Shown: positions 36,046-47,609 of the stretch, piece after piece
Layout: each line of letters begins with the position of its first letter
Position numbering within the stretch: the stretch's first letter is position 1
Source of the DNA: Gaeumannomyces sp. JS-464
Lineage: Eukaryota > Ascomycota > Sordariomycetes > Magnaporthales > Magnaporthaceae
Reading direction: 5' to 3'
Length of the DNA stretch: 64,000 nucleotides
Assembly: GCA_002197995.1 (NCBI GenBank)
Contig: NGZR01000002.1
Span: 4,402,001-4,466,000, forward strand
Program-made: the position numbers and the translations under genes
Notes under the pieces: generated by a model
What the model was told of the DNA's origin: nothing
The model's database searches: none
Seen by the model: the letters and a program-made list of their open reading frames with translations, nothing else

Positions 36046-37426
36046 TCAGGCTGCGAGCGCGGCCCTGAGGGGCAGGATGTGCTGGACGAGAGCCTCGCGC
36101 CTGCACAGGGGACACTCCGGCTTCTCCCGGACCCAGTCGCCGATGCAGGACCAGCAAAAGACGTGGCCGCACGAGGTGGCGGCCGGGTCGCGCATCTCCT
36201 CGAGGCAGAGGGTGCACTTGCGCTGCTGGGCGCCCTTGATCCAGCCCATCATGGCGGCCGGGTCGCGCGCGAGGTCGTAGCGGGCGCGGGCCCCGCGGGG
36301 CGACGGGCGTGTGGGTGGCGCGCGGCACGTCGATGGCCGTGGCGGCGCGGGCGCCGCCGCCGCCGCCCCCGTCGGCCGCCGCCAGCTCGCCCGGGAACAG
36401 GAGGAGGCCGTTGTTGGCGGCGAACGAGTGCTCGTGGTCGAGGCTGACCTCGACGCCGTAGGCGTGGTGGGGTGGTGGGGGGTGGGGACGCGTCCTCGTA
36501 GCCGCCGTCCCCGGCCCCGGGGCCCGAGGGCGCGGTCCCTGCCAGCACGGAGCGGGCGTGCAGGTACGCCTGGATGGCGAACTGGACGACCATCAGGACG
36601 CCAAGGATCTCGTAGCCGCCGCGGCCGTCGCGGCCGGCGGCGCCGGGGCCGTCCGTCACGTCGCGGGTGAAGATGTAGCGCAGGCCGACGGCGCGCTTGG
36701 CCAGGCTGTAGTAGGCGCCGCCAAAGTAGAAGGCCGTCAGGGCGGCGGCCTGCCAGGGCGCGCCGCTCGTCAGGGTCGGCAGGTGCTCGAGCACGTAGCG
36801 CTCGATGCGCGCCTCGAGGGGGACGACGGCCGCTGCCGCTTTTGCGGGCTGCCGTCCTTAGTGCTCTTTTTGAGGGACGACGTGGGGGTGACGGCGCCGG
36901 GCGGAGAAGTCGCGGCGCGACCGGCCCTTGCGGCCAGGGTGCGCAAGCGCGCCTCCAGACGCCTCCGCAGCACGCCTCTTATGGAGGGCAAGAGCCGCGA
37001 GAAGAGATGGGGTACTAGTATGCTCGCCACTATGTAGGCGCCGCGGCGGGCTACCGAGGGCAGGCGGGGGCCGTGGCTGCTTTTTGCTGTTCCATCGCTG
37101 TTCTCGTCCGTCTTCTGGCTCAGGAATGCGGGTAGCGGCAAGGCCGGCTCGGACTCGACCTGGAGCAGGTCGCAGTACTCCTCGCCCAGGGTGCGGTTTC
37201 CGATCAGCGTGGTCAGGGCGAGGTAGAGGAGGTCGGCGGTCTGGCGGGCTTGGCCGGCCCAGGCGTGGGCGGAGCGGGCGCCGAGGAGGCGGCGGTGCAG
37301 GTCCGTCAGCTGGTTCGTGAGCACGCCCGAGAAGTAGGCATCTTTTTGGTGCGCCCGGATGATGTCGGGCGCGGCGGCGAAGGGGAACGGCGAGGCGGAA
37401 GGCTTGGACTTGGTCGAGGCTGGCAT
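36046..37426 (-). CDS. pex10: peroxisomal RING ubiquitin ligase Pex10 (frame broken)
   Basis: Pex10 is part of the Pex2-Pex10-Pex12 complex that ubiquitinates the import receptor Pex5 and forms the retrotranslocation channel in the peroxisome membrane. The N-terminal domain has the diagnostic AAAPDIIRAHQKDAYF and TLIGNRTLGEEYCDL. Hydrophobic segments follow (YIVASILVPHLFSRLLP; TAFYFGGAYYSLAKR; YEILGVLMVVQFAIQAYLH). The C3HC4 RING comes at the very end (CTLCLEEMRDPAATSCGHVF ... CPLC). ATG 37426 is the likely start. Frame breaks lie near 36847 (a lost C on the coding strand) and two more between about 36290 and 36490 in C/G runs. After correction the length is 459 residues with no intron needed. 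Confidence 0.88.
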
Positions 37427-38041
37427 GGCGGGCGCCGAGGTGGAGGCTGACGTCGAGCCGCCTGGCAGGAGGCGCTGGAGCTTGTGTTGGTGCAGGCTTC
37501 TCTGGCTGGACTCTGTCTGTTTTGTCTGTCCTGGTTCCAGAGCTAGGACTAGGATGGGTCGATGGGTTTTGAAAGCCCAGCAGTGTGGTAATGGATGCGC
37601 CGCACTCGACAAACTTACCTCGGTATTCCCGACGCGTGTGCTGGAGCGCCCCTGCCGCCTGTGCTCCTGCCCGCTCAGCGGTGGTCTGAACAGGCCCGTG
37701 CACGCGAATTAGGTACAAGGTACGTAACTCTGCCCCCACAGAATCCCTGTCTGTCGCATGCATCCCTGACAGAGGCCCAGCTTGCAGCATTCGAATCCTG
37801 ACGTCGCGGGTCGGCCAAGACCAGAGGCTCAGAAAATCAAATGTCAGGGGCTGAATAGGGACTCTTTCAGTGTGTCCGACTTGACTGCCCGCCTCGCTCA
37901 TTGCGATGATGTGAAGAACACAACACAGCCCAGGCAACCAACAAGGCCGCCGCACACGCACACGCATCCCTCCACGACGGCAGCACGCCTCCTGTTTAAT
38001 GATTGAATTTTCCAGGCCGCCTCTTCTCTCCCCGCGGCGCA
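37427..38041. promoter_or_regulatory. divergent pex10 / ERD1-like promoter
   Basis: 615 bp separate two opposite start codons. The ERD1 side has a CA-rich leader (CGCACACGCACACGC near 37950). No clear TATA box. Confidence 0.5.
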
Positions 38042-39295
38042 ATGGACGGTGACGGTAACCCCCGGATGGCCCTCGAGCACGGCCTCGACAGCTTCGGCCT
38101 GGTCTTCCCGCTGCCCTTCCGGGTCGCCTGTGTCGTCGTCGCTGCCGTCTGGGGCTGGGCCGTCAACCTACACTACCTGTACCTGATGCGCATTGACGTG
38201 CCCGCCCTCATCCGCTACCCAGCCCGGTCGTCGCCCTCGCAGCCGCCGCACCACGTCTCGACCTACCGCCTCGCCTCGCTCCTCTCCGTCACCGTCGCCG
38301 CCTTCCTGCTGCTCTTCTGGGCCGTCACGCGCCGCCAGCCGGGCGCCGTGCTCGACCACGACTGGATCCCCATGTCGTGCCTCTTCACCCTCGCCATCCT
38401 CTTCGCCGTGCCGCTGCAGCGCACCAGCCTCGCCGTGCCCCACGCCGGCCGCCGCCGCCTGCTGGCCACGCTGCGCCGCGTCTCCATCGGCGGCCTGGCC
38501 GAGGCCCACAACGGCAAGTTCGGCGACATCCTGCTCGCCGACGTCCTGACCAGCTACTCGCGCGTCCTGGCCGACCTCTACGTCTGCGTCTGCATGTTCC
38601 TCCGCTCCGGCAACTCGGCCGCCACGGCCCCGCCCGACCGCTCCTGCGGCGCCGCCCTCGCCGTGCCGCTGCTCCTTGCCCTGCCCTACGCCATCCGGTT
38701 CCGCCAGTGCCTGATCGAGTACCTGCGCGTCCGCCGCGCCCCCTACAAGGAGTCGGTCGGCTGGGGAGGGCAGCACCTGGCCAACGCGGCCAAGTACGCC
38801 ACCGCCTTCCCCGTCATCGCCCTCAACGCGGCCGTCAGGCCCGGCTCGCCCTCGACCGGCCCGCTCCTCAGCCGCGCCTGGGTCGCCGCCGTGCTGCTCA
38901 ACTCGCTCTACAGCTTCTACTGGGACGTGGCCAAGGACTGGGACCTGACGCTGCTGTCGGCCCAGCGCTCCGCCCCGGACCAGCCCTACGGCCTGCGCCG
39001 GCGCCTCCACGTCCGGCCCGCGCCCGCGGCCTACTACGCCGCCGTCGCGCTCGACCTCGCCCTGCGCTGCACCTGGGTCGTCCGCGTCGTCGGCCCGACC
39101 GTGGACCGCGCCTCGGGGCTCGAGGGCTCCATCTTTGCGCTCGAGCTCCTCGAGGTCCTGCGCCGCTGGGTCTGGATCTTCTTCCGCGTCGAGACGGAGC
39201 ACGTGCGCAACACCACCGTCCACGGCCTCGCCGTCGACGATGTCCTGCTGGGCGACTACCAGGGCAAGAGCGAAGGGGAAAGCGATGAGGACTAG
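38042..39295 (+). CDS. erd1: EXS-domain membrane protein, ERD1-like
   Basis: EXS-domain protein related to yeast Erd1, a Golgi membrane protein needed for recycling of glycosyltransferases and phosphate from the Golgi lumen. Single exon, 417 residues. Hydrophobic segments are visible near residues 20-45, 70-95, 110-125, 185-230 and 285-360. Family marks include the N-terminal PLPFRV segment and, in the EXS domain, the KYATAFPVI ... NSLYSFYWDVAKDWDL stretch and the C-terminal RRWVWIFFRVETEHVRN. The gene is extremely GC-rich, so long but meaningless ORFs appear on the opposite strand. No frame breaks. Assignment to Erd1 rather than to Xpr1/Syg1 rests on the short length and lack of an SPX domain. 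Confidence 0.88.
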   Translation: MDGDGNPRMALEHGLDSFGLVFPLPFRVACVVVAAVWGWAVNLHYLYLMRIDVPALIRYPARSSPSQPPHHVSTYRLASLLSVTVAAFLLLFWAVTRRQPGAVLDHDWIPMSCLFTLAILFAVPLQRTSLAVPHAGRRRLLATLRRVSIGGLAEAHNGKFGDILLADVLTSYSRVLADLYVCVCMFLRSGNSAATAPPDRSCGAALAVPLLLALPYAIRFRQCLIEYLRVRRAPYKESVGWGGQHLANAAKYATAFPVIALNAAVRPGSPSTGPLLSRAWVAAVLLNSLYSFYWDVAKDWDLTLLSAQRSAPDQPYGLRRRLHVRPAPAAYYAAVALDLALRCTWVVRVVGPTVDRASGLEGSIFALELLEVLRRWVWIFFRVETEHVRNTTVHGLAVDDVLLGDYQGKSEGESDED

Positions 39296-39850
39296 GCGTC
39301 CTGGAAGCGGCCTTGGTTTAGAAAGTAAAATGTCACGGTGTGTGTAATAACTGTAACAAAAGGATCGAGACGGACGGTCACAAACGGTAGGGGAAATTCT
39401 CGTTTTGGGCGAGGCAAGGGAGGATCAAGTCGTTTTTCCGCTTCCCTGACGGTGTGGCTTTGGACATTTTAATGACACGGGATCTGCATAGTTATGAGGA
39501 GTCGGTTGCTTGTTGGGTGGGACATTAGAAAGTGGGAGTTCCTACTACTACATAAACAGGGGTCGTTTTGGATCTGCAGGAATAATAGACTACGTGATCT
39601 GTTTTGATACTTGGCCGGGCGGTTGAACATTCATGTCATGGACATCTCATGGTGACCCCACGACCAGCAACTGCGGTATTATTATATCTATCCAGGAGCC
39701 GCGGGTGGCCTTGGTCGAGGCTGGTATCATAACGGGTAGATATTACAGACGGTAGGTGATGCGTGCCTTCTAGATGGATAATTACAAAAAAGAGCCAAGG
39801 TGGGTGGGAGAAGTCTCTGTGTCTTTCCACCAACCCATCTACCGATGGTT
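39296..39850. other. convergent spacer
   Basis: 3' ends of the ERD1-like and mannosyltransferase genes. No gene seen. Confidence 0.6.
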
Positions 39851-41244
39851 TTACAAAAACCAGGTAAACCACGGCCTGCTCCTGGTGTTGGGCGCCTTGA
39901 GCTTGTTGAGGCAGTAGCCCGGGTGGTTGCGCGGCCTTGTCCTGCCGTCGCACTCGCACCGGCACCCGACGCCGCCCTCCTGCTCCGGCGCCCACTTTTC
40001 GTCGCCCAGCCCCGGGTTGCCCTGCAGCTGGCCGCCGGGGGCGTTTACGGGGCACTGGTACAGGCTGTCGTGGCGGTACCCGATGTCGGCGAAGTGGTGC
40101 ACCTGCGCCGAATCCAGCAGCATGTCGACCGCTATGGAGTGTACCGCCGCGTCTCCCCACTGTAACGTTATGAATTTGTCAGTCGTTTTTTGTTTGGTTT
40201 GCGATGGTTAAGTGAGTTCAGATAATATCAACTGCAGCCGCAGCAGAAAGGCGAAGGGGCCAAGTACGCACACGCTCAAAGTAGAACCCGCCCTTGGAGT
40301 CCAGGTACTCAAACAGATCCTGGTACTGCTTCCCGCGGAAGAAGGCCATGTCTGCAATCTCAAAGTTGCTCCAGTAGTGGCAGGCGCTCCACAGATCGCC
40401 GAAGCGGTCGCGCTGCGAGAGCCAGGCGGCCAGGCGGCGCAGCGGCCAGGGCGCCCACGAGGCCTGGACGGCGGCCTTCCAGAGCGGCGTGGTCGGGACG
40501 CCGTTGGCCTCCTTCCAGTCGGCCATGTGGCGGAACAGCGTTGGGCACGTGTCGCGCTCCTCCCAGAGCGAGATGGTAAAGCCGTACTTCTTGTCACGCT
40601 TGGCCATCTCGACAAAGGGGTCGTACGTGATGGAGCACGTGAAGTCGACGTCGGGCTCGAGCCGCCAGTACCAGCGGTACTCCCTGAGCGCCTCCATCGT
40701 GTAGAACTTGCCCGAGAAGAAGCGGCACATGTGGTGGTAGCCCTCGAGCCCGCCGTGCGAGACGCCCCGGGCGCCCTGGTCGGCGATGCTGGCCTTTGCG
40801 GCACCGGCGTCCATCCAAGCCGGGAACAGCCACTGGTCGGCCGGGATGGTCTCGAAGCGGGCGCCGCCGCTAGCCGTGGCGTTGAGGACCTCGACGAAGC
40901 GGTCCGAGAAGGGCTCGTCGTTGAAGAAGACGATGGGGTAGTGGAACCAGCGGTTGAAGCGCCGCTCGATCGACTCGACCGTGTGCCGCACCTGCTCCAG
41001 CTCCGAGTTGCGCGCCAGCATGACGAACGCCGCCTTCTCACGCGCCTGCCCCGCCGCCGCCGCTGCCGGGTCCTGGCACCCCGCCGCCCAGGAAGGGCTC
41101 GTCTAGCTCCCGCTCCGGCCGCGGCACGTTGTAGCTTCGCTGGTGCCAGAGCACCTCCAGCATCAGCGGGACCGCCAGCCAGAGCGAGAGTTTCACTAGC
41201 GGATGTGTCCGCCGCGGCAGCCTTCTTCTTAGCTGTCGGAGCAT
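39851..41244 (-). CDS. Ktr/Kre2 family alpha-1,2-mannosyltransferase
   Basis: Golgi type II glycosyltransferase (GT15) adding alpha-1,2-mannose to O- and N-linked glycans of cell-wall proteins. Exons 41244-40272 and 40159-39851 (GTGCGT donor, TTACAG acceptor), 426 residues. A short basic N-terminus precedes a single signal-anchor helix (LVKLSLWLAVPLMLEVLW). Hallmarks: REKAAFVMLARNSEL, FNRWFHYPIVFFNDEPF, the metal-site EPDVDF, CHYWSNFEIADMAF, and, across the intron, YFERWGDAAVHSIA followed by DIGYRHDSLYQCP. One frame break near 41080 (one extra base in a C run on the plus strand) separates the anchor from the catalytic domain. The C-terminus CLNKLKAPN...WFTWFL extends slightly beyond the usual end. 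Confidence 0.9.
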
Positions 41245-42309
41245 GGCGGATGTGTGGGCGTGTGCGTGCGCGGGCGGGCGCGGGGCGTCGAGTAGGGAGG
41301 AGGGAGGGCTCGGCTCGTTGTTGGCAAGGGCGTGCCCCGTATCTGGCTGCTGGGCTTCTCGCCTAGGCTTCGGTGCTCGTCCTCGCGGGGCGCGTTTTCC
41401 TCTTCGTCTCCGGAGTCTGCCCCTGTCCGGAGCGGCGGTGACGGCGCTCGACCGGGTCCGCTCTCCTCATGGGAAACGAGTGCTTGTTGGGATGGCGGCG
41501 TGGTCGTCGTGGGTCCAAGCAGCGCAGGCGGGGAGCAGTCCTTTCCAACGGCACAAACGAAGGACAGAATTGAAATATCAATGATTGAGAAAAGCAGGCA
41601 TCAATATGTGCTGATGCGCGCATTGGGCGAGCCGTCGTCGGCACTGAAGTCTGCTGGAAGCCTCCAACAATCGCGCCCGTGTTTTGGCGGGCGGGCGTGG
41701 CGGGCCAGCAGTCCACAGTGTAAATCTGTTGCCTGCAGCTTCCACTTCAGGAGATTGATCGGACTCTAGACCGCCCAATTACGCAGCCACTCATAAATAC
41801 GAGGTGTATCGCCATATTCTGTCTCAGTAGAATGGCTACGAATCTCTGCCTACCGAAAGTTCTGAACGATATTGCCTCCTGCAGAGCAAAAAATAAGTGC
41901 ATTCCTCTTTAAAGTGTTGCCAAGCTATGTATCAAGACTACTGAGATGCCCGGCTATCGAGCTGTCTTCATTTACCGTAGGCACCATTTCGCCAGCCTTG
42001 TCGAGAACTCTATATCAAATCAGATCTGAACAGCGCGTTATTCTGTGAAGTGCAAGTCATGTACGATGGCCTCTATACCACCTAGATGACTTCATGTGAG
42101 CGTGCGGCTATTTCCGTAATCGTGAAAGATAGAACCTGGTGCCCTGATACATCGCGTTGGCTGGGATGTGATACCTATTTGGATCGAGGCCAGCGAGCAG
42201 AGAGCAGAGGCAGCCCCGACCCACCCTTCAGACAAGGGAAGGAGTAGAGAAGGGAGGTGCGGTGGTGGACGGGTGCGTGGCTTTTGATGCTTCAAAGCAT
42301 GGGTTAGCC
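41245..42309. other. spacer between the mannosyltransferase start and the SR-protein 3' end
   Basis: Contains the mannosyltransferase promoter on its left side and the PWI/SR gene 3' UTR on the right. No convincing ORF. Confidence 0.5.
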
Positions 42310-44155
42310 TTATGCATTGCTAGGGCCGCTCTTCGAGGATCTCCTCATCTTCAAGATTCTCTCCTTAAGTTCCTTCTCTCGCCGAAGATTTGCTTCTTGT
42401 TCCTCGGTCGTCGTAGCCTGCAAGCGTGGCAAAGCACCAAAAAAGAAATCCGCATCAGCTTAAAGGCCCTCCTAGCACTTCAAAAAGCTTATTCGGGTGA
42501 GAGGCCGACCTTTGTTGGCGAGCTCGAGGCTGCGGCAGGAGCTTCGCCGCCGGGCGGTTGCGGTCGCCTGTCTTTAGCTCGAGAAGCATCAGCTGAAGTG
42601 TCTCGCGGCTGTCTCGGGGGTGAAACCGAGGGACTGAGGCGTCTCTTTCCACTCGGACCATGCCGGCCACGCTGTGAGCCGCCACGGCTACGGTCTCGAC
42701 TCCGATCAGGGCTTCGCCGTCTGCCGCGACTGCGGCTCCGCGAACGTCGCCGGCTATGGGGGCGACGACGTCTGCCACCCCGAGCACCGGCCGGGCTGCT
42801 GCTGCGACTTGATGACCGAGCTCTCCTCCCACTCCGCCGGGACCTGCGACTGTCATCGGGAGAAGGGCTACGGCTCGCACTAGCACGGGCGGATCGACGT
42901 GTCGGCTTCGGGCTGCGCGAGGCCGAACGGCGGTCTGACGAGGACGATGAGATGGATCTGGGCCGGCCACGCTGCCGTTCGCCTGACTTGCTCCGCGAGC
43001 GAGACCAACGGCGGCGCTTGGGGGATGGAGACCGAGAACTGCCCTCTCCAGATGATGAGCGACGACGCGATCGAAAGGACCGTCCTGCCGAGCGAGACCG
43101 CTTCCGCGCCCCTCGATACCGCGGCTCGGCCTCTCGGCGCCGACGTGGCGGCGACCGCGACCGAGACCCGGAGCGGCGGCCACTCGCTACACTACCGCTG
43201 CGGGACGAGGACCGAGAGCTTCCAGAGTCAGCCGACGCCGACCGGCTGGGGATCTGCGCCGTGTGTCTCCACGTCTTCCTCCAGGCCCTCCCTGTCGGCC
43301 CCGCGGAACGTAGATGTCGCGGGGAGGGGCGCGGTACGAGTCTCCACCGCCACGGCTAGGCGGCGATCGCGATCGATCTCTCCCACGGCCCGCTCCTCCA
43401 CGCCTCCCAAAGTCCCTATCACCGAACCCTCCACCGCGCCCACGGCCGCCGCCACCGCGCCAGCTATCAAGGCGACCCTCACCCCGACCACCACGGTCTC
43501 GACCAGCCAGTGCCTCCCGTCTCTGTCGAGCTTCCTCGGCTGCTTTTTCGGCCGCCTTCTCGGCTTCAATCTGTAAAAGATCCATGCTCATTTGTTAGCA
43601 GACGTATCTTCTATGGCTTCACGTGAAAGCATCCTAGAGCGAGGGAGTCAGTAGTGTTAATACCTTTTCCTGAAGCAGCTCCCGCTTCTTCGCCTCGAGA
43701 AGCTCTTTAGGGACCCCTTGAGGACTTGTCTGGGCGCTCAGGCAGAGATTCCATAACTCCTTACAGAACGTGGGAGTATCCTTGTCGAGGAAGCCAGTGA
43801 GCTGGATCTGAATGCTTTTGATGTCGGGCTGCGATACATGCGAGTTGTTAGAAGAATAGACAGGTGTATAAAATTGCAGGCCCGACAGTGGCAGAACCTA
43901 CGAATCGGTTGTCCTCAATCAGGTTGGAGCAAAGCTCGATAACGACGTCGTCTTCGTTGGCGAGAATCTCAGAGATCCTACCGGTGATCCATCTTTACGA
44001 GCGTGTCAGCGGAACCTTTGGGAACGACGCAGTCGGGCATCGTGAGCTCACTTCTTCATCACCTGCAGGTTGACCTTGCGCATGTCCACCTTCTGGTTGA
44101 ACTCGGGCGGAAACTTGGTCGCCTTGAGCAGCTTGGCATCCACTCCGGTCGCCAT
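42310..44155 (-). CDS. PWI-domain SR-rich splicing protein (SRRM1/SRm160-like)
   Basis: Pre-mRNA processing coactivator like SRRM1: an N-terminal PWI nucleic-acid-binding domain followed by a long Arg/Ser region. Five exons: 44155-44052, 43992-43902, 43828-43664, 43570-42510 and 42417-42310. The PWI domain (about residues 10-100) contains VDMRKVNLQVMKKWITGRI, ELCSNLIEDNRFPD and LNLCLSAQ-like residues spread over three exons. Next come an EAEKAAEKAAEEAR helix, an RGG-type stretch, then dense RS/SR repeats (SPSPKRRRWSRSRSKS). The last exon holds a conserved REKELKERI tail. Exon 4 loses its frame at the G run 43248-43251. One missing base makes it 1062 nt, an exact fit to phase 0 at both ends. 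Corrected length 509 residues. Confidence 0.88.
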
Positions 44156-45415
44156 GATGGGCGCAGTAGGAACCGCGATGGCTCGACAGGGCGACAATTG
44201 CGGGAGCTGTAGGTAGGCCGACGGAGCTGGGTGGTCGAGCTTCTGTGACTTTCTCAAAACAAAAAGGCACCAGCAGCAACGCAAAGACGCACGCACGCAC
44301 GCATTGTTGGGTGTGGCTGGTGCAAATCGCAAAATAGGATGACATACCGCGTGGCGCGCCGAGGCCACGGCCCACTTATTTCAAAGTGGGGCATTGCCGA
44401 TCGAGGGTCCGTTCCATCTGGGTGCATGCCTCAAGGCCTCATCCATTGGCACCCCGCAACGCATGGGCTTGGCCGCCTCGGGGTCACACGACTTGGCCCG
44501 TCGGCTTGGGCAGATGGACAAAGTCTCGTCGCCTCCATGTTTCAACCAGAATTAATATCTCAACCGGCGACACTCTCGCTGAACCTACGGCATGACCAGC
44601 CATGCTTGGCAGCCCCTGACCCGAGATCACACCCTGTCGAGAGATCTCCATCGCAGGTGGCGAAGTCTCATGGAAGCCCGGAGCGTCTGTGACTGCTTGT
44701 CACAAGCACGCTACTAAAGTAAAGCAGATGAATACTCCGTCTCTATGTATCCAATAAACTAGACATCCATCGAAGCCCAGGAACCCCTTTCCATATCCGT
44801 CTTGTTCACCGCCGGTTTGACCACCCGTCTTCTCCCACTAACCACCATCGCCACGCACAGTATCATTGCTCGTGTCCCGGGATTATTCCTTACAATTATC
44901 CGCCATACTCCGTCCATGCTGGTGTTCCCAGTGTCCTGATGTAAATATCTTCCACGTGCGTGTATGTGTTTCCCGGTGGCGATGATAGAAGCTCGAGCGC
45001 TAAAAGACCAGTGACACCCGTGTGCAGTCGCAAAAGCAATGAAATAAAGGGAAAGAAAAGTATGTTGTTACAAACCCGTAGAACGCTCGTCCACCCATTT
45101 TCTTGACCCGCGAAAAATGAATGAGAAATAAATGTTAATGAGAAGGAGAAGAGAAGACGAAGAACAATCGAAAGTAACTGGGGAAAGGAAAGTAACCAAA
45201 AGACACCAGAATAAAACGCCAGTGAATCCGCGACGAGATGCCCATCGAACCTCATAACTCCGGTGCTGCTGAGTCCTTTATAAAAACATGATGGTCGAGC
45301 GTATTGTAGAGATAGGTGGGTAAAGAATGTGCCCCCGTCAACGTTGATATCGTGAGGGTCGGTCGAAACGGACGGCGCGGTAAGCGACGCCGTGGGTTGG
45401 GTCGCATAAAGTGTA
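44156..45415. other. spacer
   Basis: Carries the PWI/SR promoter and the 3' UTR of the next minus-strand gene. No supported ORF; a short ACGC repeat lies at 44287-44302. Confidence 0.5.
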
Positions 45416-46256
45416 TCAAGAGTGTCTCGGGAAGCTGTAGCGGTTGTTGTGCGTTTCCTTCTTCTCCGCCGCCTGGGCCTGCTGCTTCGCGGCCAAGGCC
45501 TGTATCTTCTCTCGTGCCCTCATCAGGCTCGAGTTGTCCTGCTGCTTGATCTTGGCACGGATCTCGTAGAGCGACATGAGTGTGGATGCTCGGTCGACTT
45601 CGTCTTCATTCTGCACAGAGCGCAGCCAGAAACAGTTCCTCATCAGCGGTCGTGTTCGGCCCGGTCGATTGTTTCCGAAGGAGTCCGGGGTGCGCCGAGA
45701 CGCAGTGTCCGGAATGCCTTGCTTACCTCTGATTCTCTCCGTGGGGTCCCCGGCAAGGAACCATGGCTGGAACTGCTCCGGGTCATGGGTGGAGTCAAGA
45801 TTCGGCGGCCGAAGTGGTCGAATCTGGAGGCGGGAGAAGCCGTGCGGCCAACCGAGGCCGAGGCCGAGCCGACGCGGTGGTGGTGCCGCCCGTCTGGAGG
45901 CGGCTTCAGTGTGTTATGGACGTGGTCCGGGGTCGCGGTCGTCGCTTGCAGGCTCTTGTTGGCGTTGACCAGAGCAACGGCTGCAGCTGCTTCTTGCTAC
46001 GGTTCCGCGCAGTCGCCGTGTGAGCTCGTTTTGTTTTCTTCGTCTCCCTTTCCCCAGTGCAGCCGTCTCGGTCGGCGCATGTCCTCCTTGAGGTGCGCCC
46101 GAAACGGCTATAGCAAGGGCAGGATGGATAGGACGCGCAAAGGCGTCATCGGCAACAGCAACAGCAATAGCAACAACAACAAGGAGAAGTGGCGCATACT
46201 GCAGCATCCAGATCGCTGAGGTCAGCCAGCATCTGCGCCAGCTGAATGCTCTCCAT
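45416..46256 (-). CDS. conserved small fungal protein of unknown function
   Basis: Three exons, 46256-46200, 45996-45727 and 45610-45416, all ending in phase 0, encode 173 residues. The N-terminal helix (MESIQLAQMLADLSDLDAA) continues over the first intron as QEAAAAVALVNANKSL, a likely coiled coil. A Ser/Pro-rich middle carries repeated R-T/S-SP and TP motifs (ILTPPMTR, LPGTPRRESE), candidate phosphosites. The C-terminal half is a long charged helix (DEVDRASTLMSLYEIRAKI KQQDNSSLMRAREKIQALAA) ending in RYSFPRHS. Coherent splice phases and helix patterns argue it is real. I recall similar uncharacterised proteins in filamentous ascomycetes but cannot name a function. Confidence 0.7.
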
Positions 46257-47609
46257 GGTCTATGATGGCACGCACGTGCGTGCTGGCCGGTTTCCGAGTA
46301 GACGGTCGGGTCTCGATATCGGCGTTGTTTTGGTAAAACCCAGCGAGGGGGGAAACGTGTCGGTCGGTCTGGGTCGCGAGGTATTTTTTTGCTCTGTATT
46401 TTATGACCAAGGCAAAATGGGTGTGGACGTCGGTGGCTTGGAACGAGGATTGGCCACATTTAAATGAGAGCGTGTGTGACAGCTCCGATGCGACACAGGC
46501 GGTTACGTGGATGTAGGACATCGGGGCTACAGGACAGATCGAAAGCGTTGGCCAGGATGGGAAACTACCGAAACCCAGCCTGCCTGGTTCCCCCAGAGAA
46601 TGCGGGGGCGGCCGGACGCAGAGTGGTGGGTGGGGCTCGGATGGTCGCCTGGCTACCACCGCCTACGCGGAGGGTGTCCTCAATTCAGGCGCTGCGCAGT
46701 CATCAGCTTCAATTGGAAGGACGAAAATGGGACGCTGCAGCAGGCGCTCAAAGGCAAGGCGGTCTGGGCTTCCAGAACCCGGCGGGAAGGGTGCCCCTGG
46801 GGGGCAGCCCCAACCATGGCACCTCGAGAAGCGCTTTCCAATTGTGCTGCTTGATTATCTAGTTACTCAATTGAATCGCATGGCAGTTTTCAGGACCGCA
46901 AAGTGGTGACGCCACACCGACCGCCACCCGACAGAGCACACGGATCCTGATTCCGCCCGTCCTCCAATTGTTGCCTTTTCTGCTCAGCCTTGGTTGGACG
47001 TCTTTGGGCTTTGTCCCTCTTCGGGTGACATCGGATCTGATCACTCCCGCCGCTCATTGTTCTTTCAGACTGCCAACCTCTGACGCCTCCCCATTCGCCC
47101 CATTCCGCCCCTTGAAAAATGTCAGGTGTTTTGATGCGCAGTTTGGTACGTACTGTTTGCCCAACCCCTTGCCTGGCCATTTGTCAATTCGGTCCAAGCG
47201 GAATGTAAACCCGGTGTGCTTCGATCGTGTAAGGCTGCAAGGACAGCGTAACGCAATATAAAGACGCATATATCTACCCTATATCAGAAAGGCTGCAGGA
47301 TGTAAAAGGCGGGAAGGACAGAGAAGGAAAAAAGGAAGAGAGCCGGATAGGTGATTGCGTCCGTGGCCGTGGATCCAGCGATCCTCTAGGTCGAACTCGA
47401 GGGGGTCTGTCCGGTCTCGCATCTTGATCCATGCCATTGCCGAGTGGACTGCGATTCGGGGCCGAGGATTTGGTCGTGTCTGGCGCTCAGGTGGAGACGC
47501 TTCTCTGCCTGCCTCTCTGTTGCGGGATATCCAGTGATTAAATACAGGCGGTCGTCCCCGGTCGACTGACATTGTGCGTCGACGAGAACCCGACTACCAG
47601 TTTGGCAAC
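46257..47609. other. divergent spacer
   Basis: Separates the small hypothetical gene from the FAH-domain gene; both promoters must lie here. No convincing gene. Confidence 0.5.

Noticed and set aside
36046..36252. Stand-alone RING protein
   Set aside because: It is the C-terminal RING of Pex10 separated from the rest only by frame breaks.
38168..39223. Long antisense ORF (351 codons) opposite the ERD1-like gene
   Set aside because: It arises from the very high GC content of the sense gene; composition is Glu/Arg/Gly-rich filler with no family resemblance.
40212..41366. 384-codon plus-strand ORF over the mannosyltransferase
   Set aside because: Shadow of the minus-strand catalytic exon, which has all GT15 motifs; the plus-strand frame has none.
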